From positions 29,121-93,120 of the forward strand of contig CANRWP010000003.1 of the NCBI GenBank assembly GCA_947643595.1: 64,000 nucleotides of DNA. The letters are read 5' to 3'. The notes below the pieces were generated by a model that saw only the letters and a list, made by a program, of their open reading frames with translations, was not told the origin of the DNA and searched no databases. The stretch's first letter is position 1. Each line of letters opens with the position of its first letter. A program made the translations under genes and the position numbers. Below are positions 43,815-52,440 of the stretch, one piece after another. The stretch is from an uncultured bacterium (GTDB lineage Bacteria; Bacillota; Clostridia; Lachnospirales; Lachnospiraceae).

Positions 43815-46286
43815 ATGAAGAGAGAGACAGAGCGGAAACTGGATGAACTGATGGCCGGATATTTTCCCCATATAGGGGATAAGTTTAACGACTTGAAGCA
43901 GCAGCAGCAAAACTATATAGCGGAAATCCTGAACGGAAAGGATGTGATGGTCGTTATGCCGACTGCCGGCGGGAAGTCGATCTGTTTTCAGCTGCCTGCG
44001 CTGTACTGGGAGGATTCCATCACGATCGTTGTCTCGCCGCTGCGCGCCCTGATACGGGAACAGGTGGAGGAACTGAACAGGAGGGAAAAAGTGGCTGTCG
44101 TTATCGGCAGCCATTCTACGATAGACCTGATCTACGGTGGGGAGAGCGCGGAGGAGGAGAGATATAATGATATCATAAATAAAGTATACAGACTGGTGTA
44201 TGTCACACCGGAGATGCTGGTGAATAATCAGTTTCTCCGGGTGGTGCGAAGAATACGCGAGGATGTGAAAATGGTGGCGGTCGATGAGGCGCACTGCGTT
44301 TCCACGTGGGGGTACAGCTTCCGGCCGGCCTATCTGGATATCAGGAGATTTGTCAGGACATTTCCGAAAAGGCCTGTCTTGTCAGCCTATACGGCTACGG
44401 CGACCAGATTTATCATGAGGGATACGGTCAGGGCGCTGGGAATGAGGCCGGAAAAACTGGAGGAGAGTCTGAAGTATGACAGACCGGATCTGATATTTCA
44501 TGTAAAGCATATCTACACTTCGGAAGAAAACAGCGCCAGGAATATCAAAGAGCACGAAGTGTTGAAGATAGTCCGTCAGAATGTGAAAAAGGGAAATCAG
44601 GGAATCATTTTCTGTGCGACGCCGGGGGAGGTAAACAGCATATACGGTTATCTTGTATCGAAAAAGGACGAGCTCGGCTGCGGCATTTCCAAATACTACG
44701 GCGAGAAGATGAGCAATGAGGAGAGAAAGGCGAATCTGGAGGAGTTTATGTCGGGGGGATCTTCCCTTGTCATGGTGGCGACCAATGCGTTCGGAATGGG
44801 TATCAATATGCCGGGGCTTCGGTTTATTATTCACTACAATATACCTCTGTGCATTGAGAACTATTGTCAGGAGGCGGGAAGAGCAGCCAGGGGAAAGGAT
44901 GTGACCGCGGATTGCTATCTTCTGCATTCCAGGGCGGATGAAAAGATATGCCGCCTGCTGATCAGTAAAAATCCTTACCCGGACAGGAGAAAATTGGCGT
45001 ATGATCGCCTGGAAAAGATGGTGGAGTATACGAAAAAAGACGGGAGTGCGGAACTGTCAAACGAACTGCTCCATCGGCGGATCAACGATTATTTCCAGAG
45101 TGCGGAGAAGGAAAACACAGAAGAGAGCGAGGATGCAGCGCAGAGATTCCCTCTCTATGTGAATCGCACGTATATCGCAAATGAAATACGCAAGGGCGTC
45201 TACAAGGCGGGATTTGACGGAGAAAAGGAACTGCACTTCCGGAGCACAGAGAGCAGTGTGCGGTACAAACTGTACGGGGAAAATTTGGAGGACGACGCGG
45301 AACTTACCTACTTTGACATGATGGTTGCGGATGCCGTCTATTCGCTGTGGATCAACAACAGACCCATCTATGCGAAGAGTATCTGGATCATTCTGACCGG
45401 TGACGATCGGATCACTTTGAAGAGAGAAAAGAAGGAGATCATAGAGGAAAGCCTGAGAAAGCTTCAGAGGACAAGCGTCAAGATAGAGCAGCGTAAGGCG
45501 GGAAATTTCGGGATGAAGCTGGAGGACGAGGAAGAGATCTTCGAGGGGGCGTTTTTGCCGTTTGAGGAGAGGGAGACGGAGACGGAACCCTATGTTCTGC
45601 AGTGTGTTCCGCCCCTGTATCTGTATGCTGAGATCCAGGGACAGTTTCATATATTTCGATGGGAACAGCTGAGGCTGCTGCAGATAGAGTGCGGGGAGTG
45701 TCTGAGGCCCGCTGTCAATGCAAAAGGAGACCCCAAAAAGATACAGGCGACTGTGGAGAATACCATATTGAAACACTACCTGCTGCGCCGGATCGATCTG
45801 CTCTCTGCGCCCGGCACGGAAAATAAGGCTGTCCATAAGACGGAAGCGAGGAGAAAAAGGGGCGTCGTCCACGCCAAAAAGAGATCTGGCGTGTTGTCGG
45901 ATAAAATAAATTATGTGCAGGCGGACGGAACGGATCTTCTGGAAAAAATGGGGGTGATCCGTGCGACGGACTATAAGTACACATTGGCGCGCCGGCGGGA
46001 GGACATGGTCGGGACGTCTGTTCCCAAGAAGGATGAAGAGGGAAACTGGCAGTGCAGGGTGCTGAAAAAGGGGAGAATAGAAAAGATACTCGACTACTAT
46101 GTGTATATGGAAATGCTGGCCGGATACGAGAGCAGGATCCACGAGGAGGAGATTCGTCCCGGCAGAGAGATGATGTTCACCCAGATCCGATTGGATAGAT
46201 ATACAAAGAAAGATAAGCAGAAGTATGTTATCGATAGAAAAAATAGAGGAGAGAGTTTGCAAATTAATATCGATAAAATGAAATAA
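43815..46286 (+). CDS. RecQ-type DEAD/DEAH helicase with unassigned C-terminal half
   Basis: 823 aa. The N-terminal 360 residues are a RecQ-like SF2 helicase: motif I VVMPTAGGKSICFQLPA, motif II VAVDEAHCVSTWGYSFRPAYL (RecQ aromatic-rich loop), AYTATATRFI, and motif VI CQEAGRAARGKD. The zinc/RQC and HRDC domains of classical RecQ are not apparent. Residues about 430-823 are not recognised; parts such as YFDMMVADAVYSLW and EIIEESLRKLQ look like winged-helix segments of the kind found in plasmid replication initiators. It lies upstream of the small-protein/ClpP/VirD4-like set on the same strand. Confidence 0.85.
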   Translation: MKRETERKLDELMAGYFPHIGDKFNDLKQQQQNYIAEILNGKDVMVVMPTAGGKSICFQLPALYWEDSITIVVSPLRALIREQVEELNRREKVAVVIGSHSTIDLIYGGESAEEERYNDIINKVYRLVYVTPEMLVNNQFLRVVRRIREDVKMVAVDEAHCVSTWGYSFRPAYLDIRRFVRTFPKRPVLSAYTATATRFIMRDTVRALGMRPEKLEESLKYDRPDLIFHVKHIYTSEENSARNIKEHEVLKIVRQNVKKGNQGIIFCATPGEVNSIYGYLVSKKDELGCGISKYYGEKMSNEERKANLEEFMSGGSSLVMVATNAFGMGINMPGLRFIIHYNIPLCIENYCQEAGRAARGKDVTADCYLLHSRADEKICRLLISKNPYPDRRKLAYDRLEKMVEYTKKDGSAELSNELLHRRINDYFQSAEKENTEESEDAAQRFPLYVNRTYIANEIRKGVYKAGFDGEKELHFRSTESSVRYKLYGENLEDDAELTYFDMMVADAVYSLWINNRPIYAKSIWIILTGDDRITLKREKKEIIEESLRKLQRTSVKIEQRKAGNFGMKLEDEEEIFEGAFLPFEERETETEPYVLQCVPPLYLYAEIQGQFHIFRWEQLRLLQIECGECLRPAVNAKGDPKKIQATVENTILKHYLLRRIDLLSAPGTENKAVHKTEARRKRGVVHAKKRSGVLSDKINYVQADGTDLLEKMGVIRATDYKYTLARRREDMVGTSVPKKDEEGNWQCRVLKKGRIEKILDYYVYMEMLAGYESRIHEEEIRPGREMMFTQIRLDRYTKKDKQKYVIDRKNRGESLQINIDKMK

Positions 46287-46357
46287 CTAAAGCAAAGATT
46301 AAAGTATAATAATAATTAATTTATTACAATTTGCGGAGTATATAATTATTATAAAAG

Positions 46358-46386
46358 TGAAAATGAAAATTTCCATTTCATTTTCA
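46358..46386 (+). terminator. hairpin after the recQ-like gene
   Basis: TGAAAATGAAA (46358-46368) and TTTCATTTTCA (46376-46386) form a perfect 11-bp A/T-rich stem 72 bases past the stop. No T-run follows. It could be a weak terminator or a binding site for a regulator of the next operon. Confidence 0.4.
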
Positions 46387-46419
46387 GCAAATGACGGAGT
46401 TTATGTTGGAGAGAAGACG

Positions 46420-46482
46420 ACGGCCACACGATGTGCGTGTGGCCGTTGATGTTATCAAGGGCAAGGGCGGCTTGCGCCGCCC
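46420..46482 (+). other. tandem GC-rich hairpins in the orf100-clpP leader
   Basis: ACGGCCACACG (46420-46430) / CGTGTGGCCGT (46436-46446) is a perfect 11-bp stem with a 5-nt loop; GGGCGGC (46465-46471) / GCCGCCC (46476-46482) is a second stem with loop TTGC. Neither is followed by T-runs. They lie 30-90 bases before the small-protein start and may shape expression of that operon. The 46287-46511 gap contains no convincing gene. Confidence 0.6.
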
Positions 46483-46511
46483 CGGTGGAAGTGAAAAAAG
46501 GAGGAAAACAG

Positions 46512-46814
46512 ATGGAAAAGACAAACAGAGAATATATGGCAGAGCCGGCCAGAGTGGAGAGGACGCTGCAGAGGTTCACGAAGATGACCTTGCATGAGCT
46601 GAAAGCTGTGCAGCAAAAGAAACGGAATTATGCGGAATGGTGCATGGCGTGGATACCTACGCAGATGGAGCTGGAGAACTACAGTCAGAGTATAATGCGC
46701 GCCTACCGCCTTGTGGAACGGCTGCTCGTGAGGAGCTTCAGGCTGGCGTTTCCGGAGCAGTTTTACATGGACAGGATACGGACGAGATACGCACAGGATC
46801 ATAAAACCGCTTAA
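46512..46814 (+). CDS. small helical protein, unknown
   Basis: 100 aa from ATG 46512 with AAGGAGG upstream; longer frames starting at 46391 or 46431 lack one. Not recognised. It is basic and helical with several Trp/Tyr/Phe (EWCMAWIPTQMELENYSQSIMRAYRLV), with no signal peptide or membrane span. It is encoded 44 bases before a ClpP-like gene and shares its strand, so the two are probably co-expressed. It may be an adaptor or structural partner for the peptidase or the ATPase. Confidence 0.7.
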   Translation: MEKTNREYMAEPARVERTLQRFTKMTLHELKAVQQKKRNYAEWCMAWIPTQMELENYSQSIMRAYRLVERLLVRSFRLAFPEQFYMDRIRTRYAQDHKTA

Positions 46815-46858
46815 CAGACCGTTTCAAATGGGAAATTGGAAGAAAGGAAGGAAAAAAT

Positions 46859-47449
46859 ATGTCAAACATTGTCATGGAATCAGCGAGGGGATTAGAGTCC
46901 GTCCGGATCGAGGACGAGTTTCTGCGAAATAGAAAAATCTTTCTCACGGAGAGCGTAAACGAAAACACATGCGACGAACTTATAAAACAGCTTATGTATC
47001 TGGAAAAGGAGGATGCCACAAAGGAGATCACGTTCTACATCAATTCGCCCGGAGGAAACGTGCAGGAAGGTCTGGCGGTATACGACACGATCATGCTGCT
47101 CCACGCGCCGGTGCGGACCGTCTGCATCGGCACCTGCGCGTCCATGGGAGCCATCCTCTTTCTGGCGGGCGGCAGACGGGAGATGATGAAACACGGAAAG
47201 ATCATGATACACGACCCGGCTTTCGGCGGCCATCACAATGTGGGAGGGAAAAAGCCCCATGAAATTCAGGCGGAGCTGGATGACTTAAACCGCTGCAGAG
47301 AATCCCTTGCACGGATTATCGCCGAACGCACGGGAAAAAGCATGGAAGAAATCTATGAAGTGACAGCGAAGGATACCTATTACAGCGCGGACGAAGCGAT
47401 AGAGTTTGGTCTGGCTACCGATATCCTGACAAAGAAGACGAGGAGGTAA
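46859..47449 (+). CDS. ClpP-like serine peptidase
   Basis: 196 aa, the normal ClpP length. Catalytic residues by alignment: Ser95 in IGTCASMGAILFLAG, His118 in IMIHDPAFGG, Asp172 in AKDTYYSADEAIEFGLA; INSPGGNVQEGLAVYD forms the strand before the oxyanion loop. The hydrophobic pocket and N-terminal axial loop differ from housekeeping ClpP. No Clp ATPase is adjacent; instead a VirD4-like ATPase follows 6 bases after its stop. It is probably a specialised paralogue working with that neighbour, not the cell's main ClpP. Confidence 0.88.
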   Translation: MSNIVMESARGLESVRIEDEFLRNRKIFLTESVNENTCDELIKQLMYLEKEDATKEITFYINSPGGNVQEGLAVYDTIMLLHAPVRTVCIGTCASMGAILFLAGGRREMMKHGKIMIHDPAFGGHHNVGGKKPHEIQAELDDLNRCRESLARIIAERTGKSMEEIYEVTAKDTYYSADEAIEFGLATDILTKKTRR

Positions 47450-47455
47450 AGAATA

Positions 47456-48757
47456 ATGACAAACAATAAAAATAACATACGTTACGGAACGCGCATGCTG
47501 GCGCAGGGGGTGGAGGTCTCCAACGATACGAGACTCACGGGACTCAACAACAACGACCTCATTGTGGGGAGCAGTGGATGCGGAAAGACAGGGGGCTATG
47601 TGGTGCCCGGTATTCAGCACATTGACGGCAGTCTTGTAGTCTCGGACACGAAAGGGCAGCTTGAACGCAGGTTTGGAAAAGGGCTGCGGGAGAAAGGGTA
47701 TGAGGTCTACACGCTGGACCTTGTGAATCCGATGCGCTCCTGCTGCTACAATCCGATGGCCTACATCAGAAAATACAGGGATGGCAGTTTCAGGGAACAG
47801 GATATCCTGTCGTTAGCCAGACTGTTGTGTCCGCTGGAGGATCACAGCGAGCCGATCTGGGAGCTGTCGGCGGCAAACTATATCGCTTTTCTCATCAGCT
47901 ACTGTCTGGAGACAGAATCCCTCCCCGGCCGGAATCTGCTCAGGGTGTATGAGCTCCACAGACAGTTTTCACAGGCGGACGGAGATCTGCAGTTTCTGGA
48001 GTGGATAAACGCCCATCCCGATACTTTCGCCGCCAGGAAGTATTCCGAGCTTATGGCGAACAGGCCTGCAGACAAAATGTGGGCGAGCATCGAGGGGTTC
48101 GTCAACACGAAACTGGAGCCGTACAGTTTCCGGGAGGCAAAATATCTCTTCTGCAGAGGGAGAAACTTTGACATCAAAAGCCTGGGCAGAAGAAAGACCG
48201 TACTGTTTCTGAACGTGAGCGATACGGACAGAACGTTCGACCGCATTTCCGATGTCTTCTATGCGCAGGCGCTGCAGGTGCTCTGCGCGGAGGCGGATTC
48301 GAATCCCGAGGGCAGGCTGCGGGTTCCGGTGAGACTGATACTGGACGATTTCGCGGCCAGCGCGAGAATTCCGAACTTTGACAAAATCATTTCCGTGATT
48401 CGTTCCAGAGATATCAGCGTCAGTCTGATCATTCAGTCGCTCAGCCAGCTGGAATCGATATACAGCGTGCCGGTAAGCCGCACGATCCTCAATAATTGTG
48501 ACCACATCCTCTTTATGGGAAACAGAGATTTTGAGACGGCGCGGTATATCGGGAACTGTGCGGGAAAAACGCCGGAGACGATTCTCAGCATGCCGAGGGA
48601 CAAAGCCTATCTGGTCAGCACCGGCGAAAAGGCTCGTCTGGTGACGAAGATAAAGCCCTACAGCACAGAGGAGTATACCCGGAGAGACAAAAATATGCCT
48701 GACGGGAATATATTTCAGAAAACGGGGCATATTGACAAGTCAGAGGAGATAAATTAA
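47456..48757 (+). CDS. soluble VirD4/TraG-like ATPase
   Basis: 433 aa. The Walker A motif, IVGSSGCGKTGG, is at residues 37-47, preceded by NNNDLI; SLVVSDTKGQL and YNPMAYI follow as in type IV coupling proteins; Walker B is RLILDDFAA near residue 295; SLIIQSLSQLESIY and LFMGNRDFETARYIG are the conserved TraG C-terminal motifs. The N-terminal membrane anchor of conjugative coupling proteins is absent, and no relaxase, VirB4 or other transfer gene is nearby. It probably does not act in conjugation. It is encoded 6 bases after the ClpP-like gene. Confidence 0.88.
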   Translation: MTNNKNNIRYGTRMLAQGVEVSNDTRLTGLNNNDLIVGSSGCGKTGGYVVPGIQHIDGSLVVSDTKGQLERRFGKGLREKGYEVYTLDLVNPMRSCCYNPMAYIRKYRDGSFREQDILSLARLLCPLEDHSEPIWELSAANYIAFLISYCLETESLPGRNLLRVYELHRQFSQADGDLQFLEWINAHPDTFAARKYSELMANRPADKMWASIEGFVNTKLEPYSFREAKYLFCRGRNFDIKSLGRRKTVLFLNVSDTDRTFDRISDVFYAQALQVLCAEADSNPEGRLRVPVRLILDDFAASARIPNFDKIISVIRSRDISVSLIIQSLSQLESIYSVPVSRTILNNCDHILFMGNRDFETARYIGNCAGKTPETILSMPRDKAYLVSTGEKARLVTKIKPYSTEEYTRRDKNMPDGNIFQKTGHIDKSEEIN

Positions 48758-48783
48758 ATTATTAAAACAAGGAGAAGCAGTAT

Positions 48784-49320
48784 ATGAGTAAATATGTAGG
48801 GACACAGACGGGGAAAAATCTGGAGGCGGCCTTTGCGGGCGAGTCGGAGGCGAGAAACAAATACACCTACTTTGCGTCTGTTGCCAGAAAAGAAGGGTAT
48901 GAGCAGATCGCCGCGCTGTTTCTGGACACGGCAAACAATGAGAAGGAACATGCGAAATTGTGGTTTAAGGAGATGGAGGGCATCGGGGATACGGCCTACA
49001 ATCTCGCCTCGGCGGCGGACGGAGAAAACTATGAGTGGACAGATATGTACGCGGGGTTTGCGAAGACGGCGGAGGAAGAGGGTTTCACAGAGCTGGCGGC
49101 GAAATTCCGCATGGTGGCTGAGGTTGAGAAACATCATGAGGAGCGTTACAGAGCGCTGTTAAAGAACGTGGAGACAGCAAGAGTATTTGAGAAGAGTGAA
49201 GTGAAGGTCTGGGAATGCAGAAACTGCGGGCATATCGTGGTGGGCAAAAAAGCGCCGGGAATCTGTCCGGTGTGTGACCACCCTCAGGCTTATTTCGAGG
49301 TGAAGGCGGAAAATTACTGA
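48784..49320 (+). CDS. rbr: rubrerythrin
   Basis: 178 aa. The N-terminal ferritin-like di-iron domain has [14 protein letters not shown] and [11 protein letters not shown] (E-x-x-H pairs) and a second pair in [14 protein letters not shown]. The C-terminal rubredoxin-like domain has CRNCGHIV and CPVCDHPQ, the four iron-binding cysteines. It reduces hydrogen peroxide in anaerobes using electrons from rubredoxin. AAGGAG precedes the ATG. One base separates its stop from the next start, so the DUF4422 protein may be co-translated. Confidence 0.97.
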   Translation: MSKYVGTQTGKNLEAAFAGESEARNKYTYFASVARKEGYEQIAALFLDTANNEKEHAKLWFKEMEGIGDTAYNLASAADGENYEWTDMYAGFAKTAEEEGFTELAAKFRMVAEVEKHHEERYRALLKNVETARVFEKSEVKVWECRNCGHIVVGKKAPGICPVCDHPQAYFEVKAENY

Positions 49321-49321
49321 G

Positions 49322-50404
49322 ATGTCTACGAAAATTTTTGTTATGACGCACAAGCTGTTTGAACAGCCAAAAAATGCAATGTATATTCCCATGCAGGTAG
49401 GGCACGCGCTGAGCGGGACGCTGCATGGGGATTACCTGCGCGATGACGACGGGGAGGATAATATTTCGGCACAGAATCCGTATTTCAGCGAACTGACCGG
49501 TATGTACTGGGTGTGGAGACACTGGAGGGAAACGGAGAATGTGGGAATCTGCCATTACAGACGTTTTCCGGTGATGCGTGAGCGGCAGGGGGGCCCGGAG
49601 CGGCTCATGACGGAGGCGGACTGCGAGCGGATCCTGAGGGAGTATGATCTGATCACAACGGAAAAACTCACGCTTCACAGCAATTATTACGACGGCTTTG
49701 CGGTGGACCATAATCTCTATGATCTGCAGGTGACGGAACAGGTCGTCCGGGAAAAATATCCGGCATATTATGACTGTTTTGAGGCGTTGGTACATAACAA
49801 TAAAGTGTATTTCGGAAATATCTGTGTGATGCCGAAAGGGCTCTACGACGCATACTGCAGCTGGCTGTTTGATATTTTGTTTGAGGTTCAGGGAAGAATC
49901 GACGTGAGCGGGTATGACGGGTATCGAAAGCGCGTCTTTGGGTTTTTGTCCGAGTTTTTGCAGATGGTATGGATACAGGTAAACCATCTGCGCCCTTACG
50001 AATGTCGGATCGCGATCATCGGGGAAAAGTTTGAGACGGGGGAGGTGAAGCGCGCCCTGTCGGATCTTTTCGCGAAAAAGGATGTGTGCGGCGCAAAGGA
50101 GTATTTTCTGGAATGTTATGAGAAGAGGCCTGATATTTTGATGGAAGCTTCGGATATCACCGGCGAGCTGCGCATCTGTATGCAGATCATCTCCACCTGC
50201 GAGTTTGAAAAACGGTTTCTGGGGAGCTGCATTCTGGACAAAGAGAGGGATATGAAAAAGCTCGTTTCGCTGTTTAAAGCTTTGAATATGGCGGTGCTGC
50301 GAAAAAGCAGAGGTGAGGAGACAGAGGAAGACAGGAAACTCTTTGCGGGAGATCTGATCTCGGAGCCGGCGGTGCAGGTGGCAATACAGGTGATGAAAAT
50401 ATAA
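49322..50404 (+). CDS. DUF4422 glycosyltransferase-like protein
   Basis: 360 aa. It opens TKIFVMTHKLFEQPKNAMYIPMQVG and continues NPYFSELTGMYWVWRHW and VGICHYRRFPV, the DUF4422 pattern found in capsule and exopolysaccharide clusters. The C-terminal part (about residues 250-360) is not assigned. It lies directly after rubrerythrin with a one-base gap, not in a polysaccharide cluster. Predicted cytoplasmic sugar transferase; acceptor unknown. Confidence 0.85.
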   Translation: MSTKIFVMTHKLFEQPKNAMYIPMQVGHALSGTLHGDYLRDDDGEDNISAQNPYFSELTGMYWVWRHWRETENVGICHYRRFPVMRERQGGPERLMTEADCERILREYDLITTEKLTLHSNYYDGFAVDHNLYDLQVTEQVVREKYPAYYDCFEALVHNNKVYFGNICVMPKGLYDAYCSWLFDILFEVQGRIDVSGYDGYRKRVFGFLSEFLQMVWIQVNHLRPYECRIAIIGEKFETGEVKRALSDLFAKKDVCGAKEYFLECYEKRPDILMEASDITGELRICMQIISTCEFEKRFLGSCILDKERDMKKLVSLFKALNMAVLRKSRGEETEEDRKLFAGDLISEPAVQVAIQVMKI

Positions 50405-50413
50405 ATCTTTTAG

Positions 50414-50442
50414 TTGTCTTTTAAAAAGGAATTTTGTATACT
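50414..50442 (+). promoter_or_regulatory. gntR promoter with overlapping GntR-type operator
   Basis: TTGTCT (50414-50419), 17 bp, TATACT (50437-50442). TGTATACTA at 50435-50443 overlaps the -10 and fits the FCD-type GntR half-site GTA/TAC. The same 9-mer recurs at 51222-51230 before the UlaG-like gene. Confidence 0.6.
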
Positions 50443-50477
50443 ATTTTTAAAATAGAACAGAAAAACAGGGGATTTCT

Positions 50478-51134
50478 ATGAAACATAAGTTTGAGAATGC
50501 AGTTTCCGAGCAGATTTATCAGTATCTGATCAATATGATTCTGTCTCTGGAGATGAGACCGGGGGATAAGATACCGGAGGCCTCGATAGCGCAGAAGTTT
50601 AATATCAGCCGGACCCCCATCAGGGAGGCGCTGCGGGATCTGGCAAAGGACGGCATTATCAATACATATCCGAACCGTTTTTCGGAGGTGGCGGTTTACG
50701 ATGAGGACAGAGTGAAAGAGGTGGGATTGGTCAAGATCTGCCTGGACAGAATGTCTGTGAAGCTGGCGGCTTATTACGGAAGCCGGGCGGAGTACGAGAA
50801 ACTCTGCGAGTGGGCCGAAAAGTGCTATGAGGCGGCGAGGAGGAAGGACGTTCTAAACCGTATCAAGGCGGACTCGGATTACCACTGGGAGCTGTGTAAA
50901 ATAGGGAAGAACCGGTCTTTAATGCAGATGGAAAAAAGTCTTTTGATCCAGATCGAATATCTGCAGGCGGCGAATTATCTGCAGGCCGAAGATTCGGAAG
51001 TGCAGTACAGGGCGCATATGAAAATTGTGGAGGCGCTGAAGAGCGGTGATGTGGAGCTTGGACTGAAGGAAATTACGGAGCCGGCACTTGAATTTTATAA
51101 TTTGAAAAAGCTTCCTGTAATGTTTTACCAGTAA
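50478..51134 (+). CDS. GntR family regulator, FCD subfamily
   Basis: 218 aa. The N-terminal winged helix reads IYQYLINMILSLEMRPGDKIPEASIAQKFNISRTPIREALRDLAKDGII broken here by helices; the C-terminal all-helical ligand domain (about residues 80-215) has DSDYHWELC and HMKIVEALKSGDVE, typical of the FCD fold, which usually binds an organic acid or sugar acid with a metal. It sits before a UlaG-like lactonase and a sugar-binding lipoprotein, which it probably regulates. Candidate operators are at 50435 and 51222. Confidence 0.9.
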   Translation: MKHKFENAVSEQIYQYLINMILSLEMRPGDKIPEASIAQKFNISRTPIREALRDLAKDGIINTYPNRFSEVAVYDEDRVKEVGLVKICLDRMSVKLAAYYGSRAEYEKLCEWAEKCYEAARRKDVLNRIKADSDYHWELCKIGKNRSLMQMEKSLLIQIEYLQAANYLQAEDSEVQYRAHMKIVEALKSGDVELGLKEITEPALEFYNLKKLPVMFYQ

Positions 51135-51150
51135 AAAGAGAGAAGAAGGA

Positions 51151-51191
51151 GAGGCATAATTGTCAAAAGCAGACAATTATACCTCTTTTTT
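51151..51191 (+). terminator. intrinsic terminator of gntR
   Basis: GAGGcATAATTGTC pairs with GACAATTATaCCTC over a 7-nt loop, followed by TTTTTT. It lies 16 bases after the stop. Confidence 0.85.
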
Positions 51192-51221
51192 GAATGCTAA
51201 AATTTGGCCATAACGACTAAA

Positions 51222-51274
51222 TGTATACTAAAATTAATAATTGTATTGTATATTGAATAAATGAGTACTATAAT
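51222..51274 (+). promoter_or_regulatory. promoter and GntR-type operator of the UlaG-like gene
   Basis: TTGTAT (51246-51251), 17 bp, TATAAT (51269-51274) forms the promoter. TGTATACTA (51222-51230), shared with the gntR promoter, lies 15 bases upstream of the -35. Confidence 0.65.
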
Positions 51275-51315
51275 TTAACATAGTAGAGCAGGAATAAAAG
51301 ACAGGAGGAATAAAT

Positions 51316-52413
51316 GTGGAGGGAAAAGTAGAAAGAACAGATGGACGCGGGATTTTGGCGGGGGACTATCTGAATCAGAACAGAACTCTTACAAGGCAGG
51401 ACTGGCTGGAGGACTGCTTTCCGGAGTGGGGGACATTGCTCAATCAGGAGATTGAAAATCTGGAAGTGAAAAAAGGAACAGTGGCGCTCTGGTGGCTGGG
51501 GGGACCATCGTGGATGCTCAAGACGGATGAGGGAGCGATCTTCTTTATCGATGTGTATTCGGGACCGTCCCACTACACGCAGTATTATTACTGCGGGGTG
51601 TGTAAGCAGGCCGGAGCGGACACGATCAACTGGATGCGCATGAATCCGCAGTTGATCGATCCCTGGAAATTCAACAGGCTGGATGCCGCGTTCAGTACGC
51701 ATCACCACCAGGATCACTGCGATCTCTATACGGTGAAGGCGGCGCTTCAGACGACGGACTGTACCTTTGTGGGGCCGGCGAAGACAGTGGAGAAGCTGAA
51801 AGGATTTGAAGTGCCTGACGGGCGCATCAAGACGGCGGTTGTGGGGGAGAGCGTTCGGTTTCCGGGGGCGGAAGTGGAATTTTTGATGAACTATGACGAC
51901 ACGGTGATTCGAACCGGAGACGGAACTTCCCGCGACAGATACGAGAATTGCTGCGTGAGCTTTCTGTTTAAGACGTCCGCCGGAAATATCATGTTCCTGG
52001 GCGATACCTGGTATAACGACGCCTATAAAGCGATAGGGGAGAATTATCAGATCGATGTGGCGATCTTCGATATGGGAATGAACGCGCCGGGAGCGACGGA
52101 CAAGATGACGCCCTACGACTGCGCGAGGCTTGGGGAGACGCTGAGAGCGAAGGTGCTGATCCCGGATCACTATGACAACTGGGCAAATACCTGCAGCGAT
52201 CCGGAGATGCTCTGCAATCAGTTTGAGAGGATCGTAAGTGAGAATACACCGCAGATTAAGACCGTGATTCTGCGGCCGGGTGCGAGGTTTATCTATCCGA
52301 ACGATCAGGATATCAAAAGATACCGTTATCCGAATCAGAGTGAGGGATACAACCCTGAGCGATCCGTCTCCTACGGGGAATACGCGAGGAAATATGGAAA
52401 AAAGAATTCATAA
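51316..52413 (+). CDS. UlaG-like metallo-beta-lactamase-fold lactonase
   Basis: 365 aa from GTG 51316 (AGGAGG 51303-51308); the overlapping ATG at 51314 is out of frame and stops at once. Metal motif STHHHQDHCDLY gives H-x-H-x-D-H; MFLGDTWYNDAY, DHYDNW and the final HIS/GLU-like positions complete the MBL site. It resembles L-ascorbate-6-phosphate lactonase UlaG, the first enzyme of anaerobic ascorbate use. No ula transporter or other ula gene is near, so the natural lactone is not certain. GntR control and the next gene suggest a sugar-acid pathway. Confidence 0.85.
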   Translation: MEGKVERTDGRGILAGDYLNQNRTLTRQDWLEDCFPEWGTLLNQEIENLEVKKGTVALWWLGGPSWMLKTDEGAIFFIDVYSGPSHYTQYYYCGVCKQAGADTINWMRMNPQLIDPWKFNRLDAAFSTHHHQDHCDLYTVKAALQTTDCTFVGPAKTVEKLKGFEVPDGRIKTAVVGESVRFPGAEVEFLMNYDDTVIRTGDGTSRDRYENCCVSFLFKTSAGNIMFLGDTWYNDAYKAIGENYQIDVAIFDMGMNAPGATDKMTPYDCARLGETLRAKVLIPDHYDNWANTCSDPEMLCNQFERIVSENTPQIKTVILRPGARFIYPNDQDIKRYRYPNQSEGYNPERSVSYGEYARKYGKKNS

Positions 52414-52440
52414 TTATCAAAGAAGGAGGATTTCAGACTT

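Noticed and set aside
46391..46597. 68-codon ORF overlapping the small-protein gene
   Set aside because: Arg-rich, no ribosome site, and it runs through the two hairpins and across the better-supported ATG 46512.
47456..48757. conjugative transfer locus
   Set aside because: A single coupling-protein-like ATPase without membrane anchor, and no relaxase, VirB4, VirB6 or pilus genes within the window.
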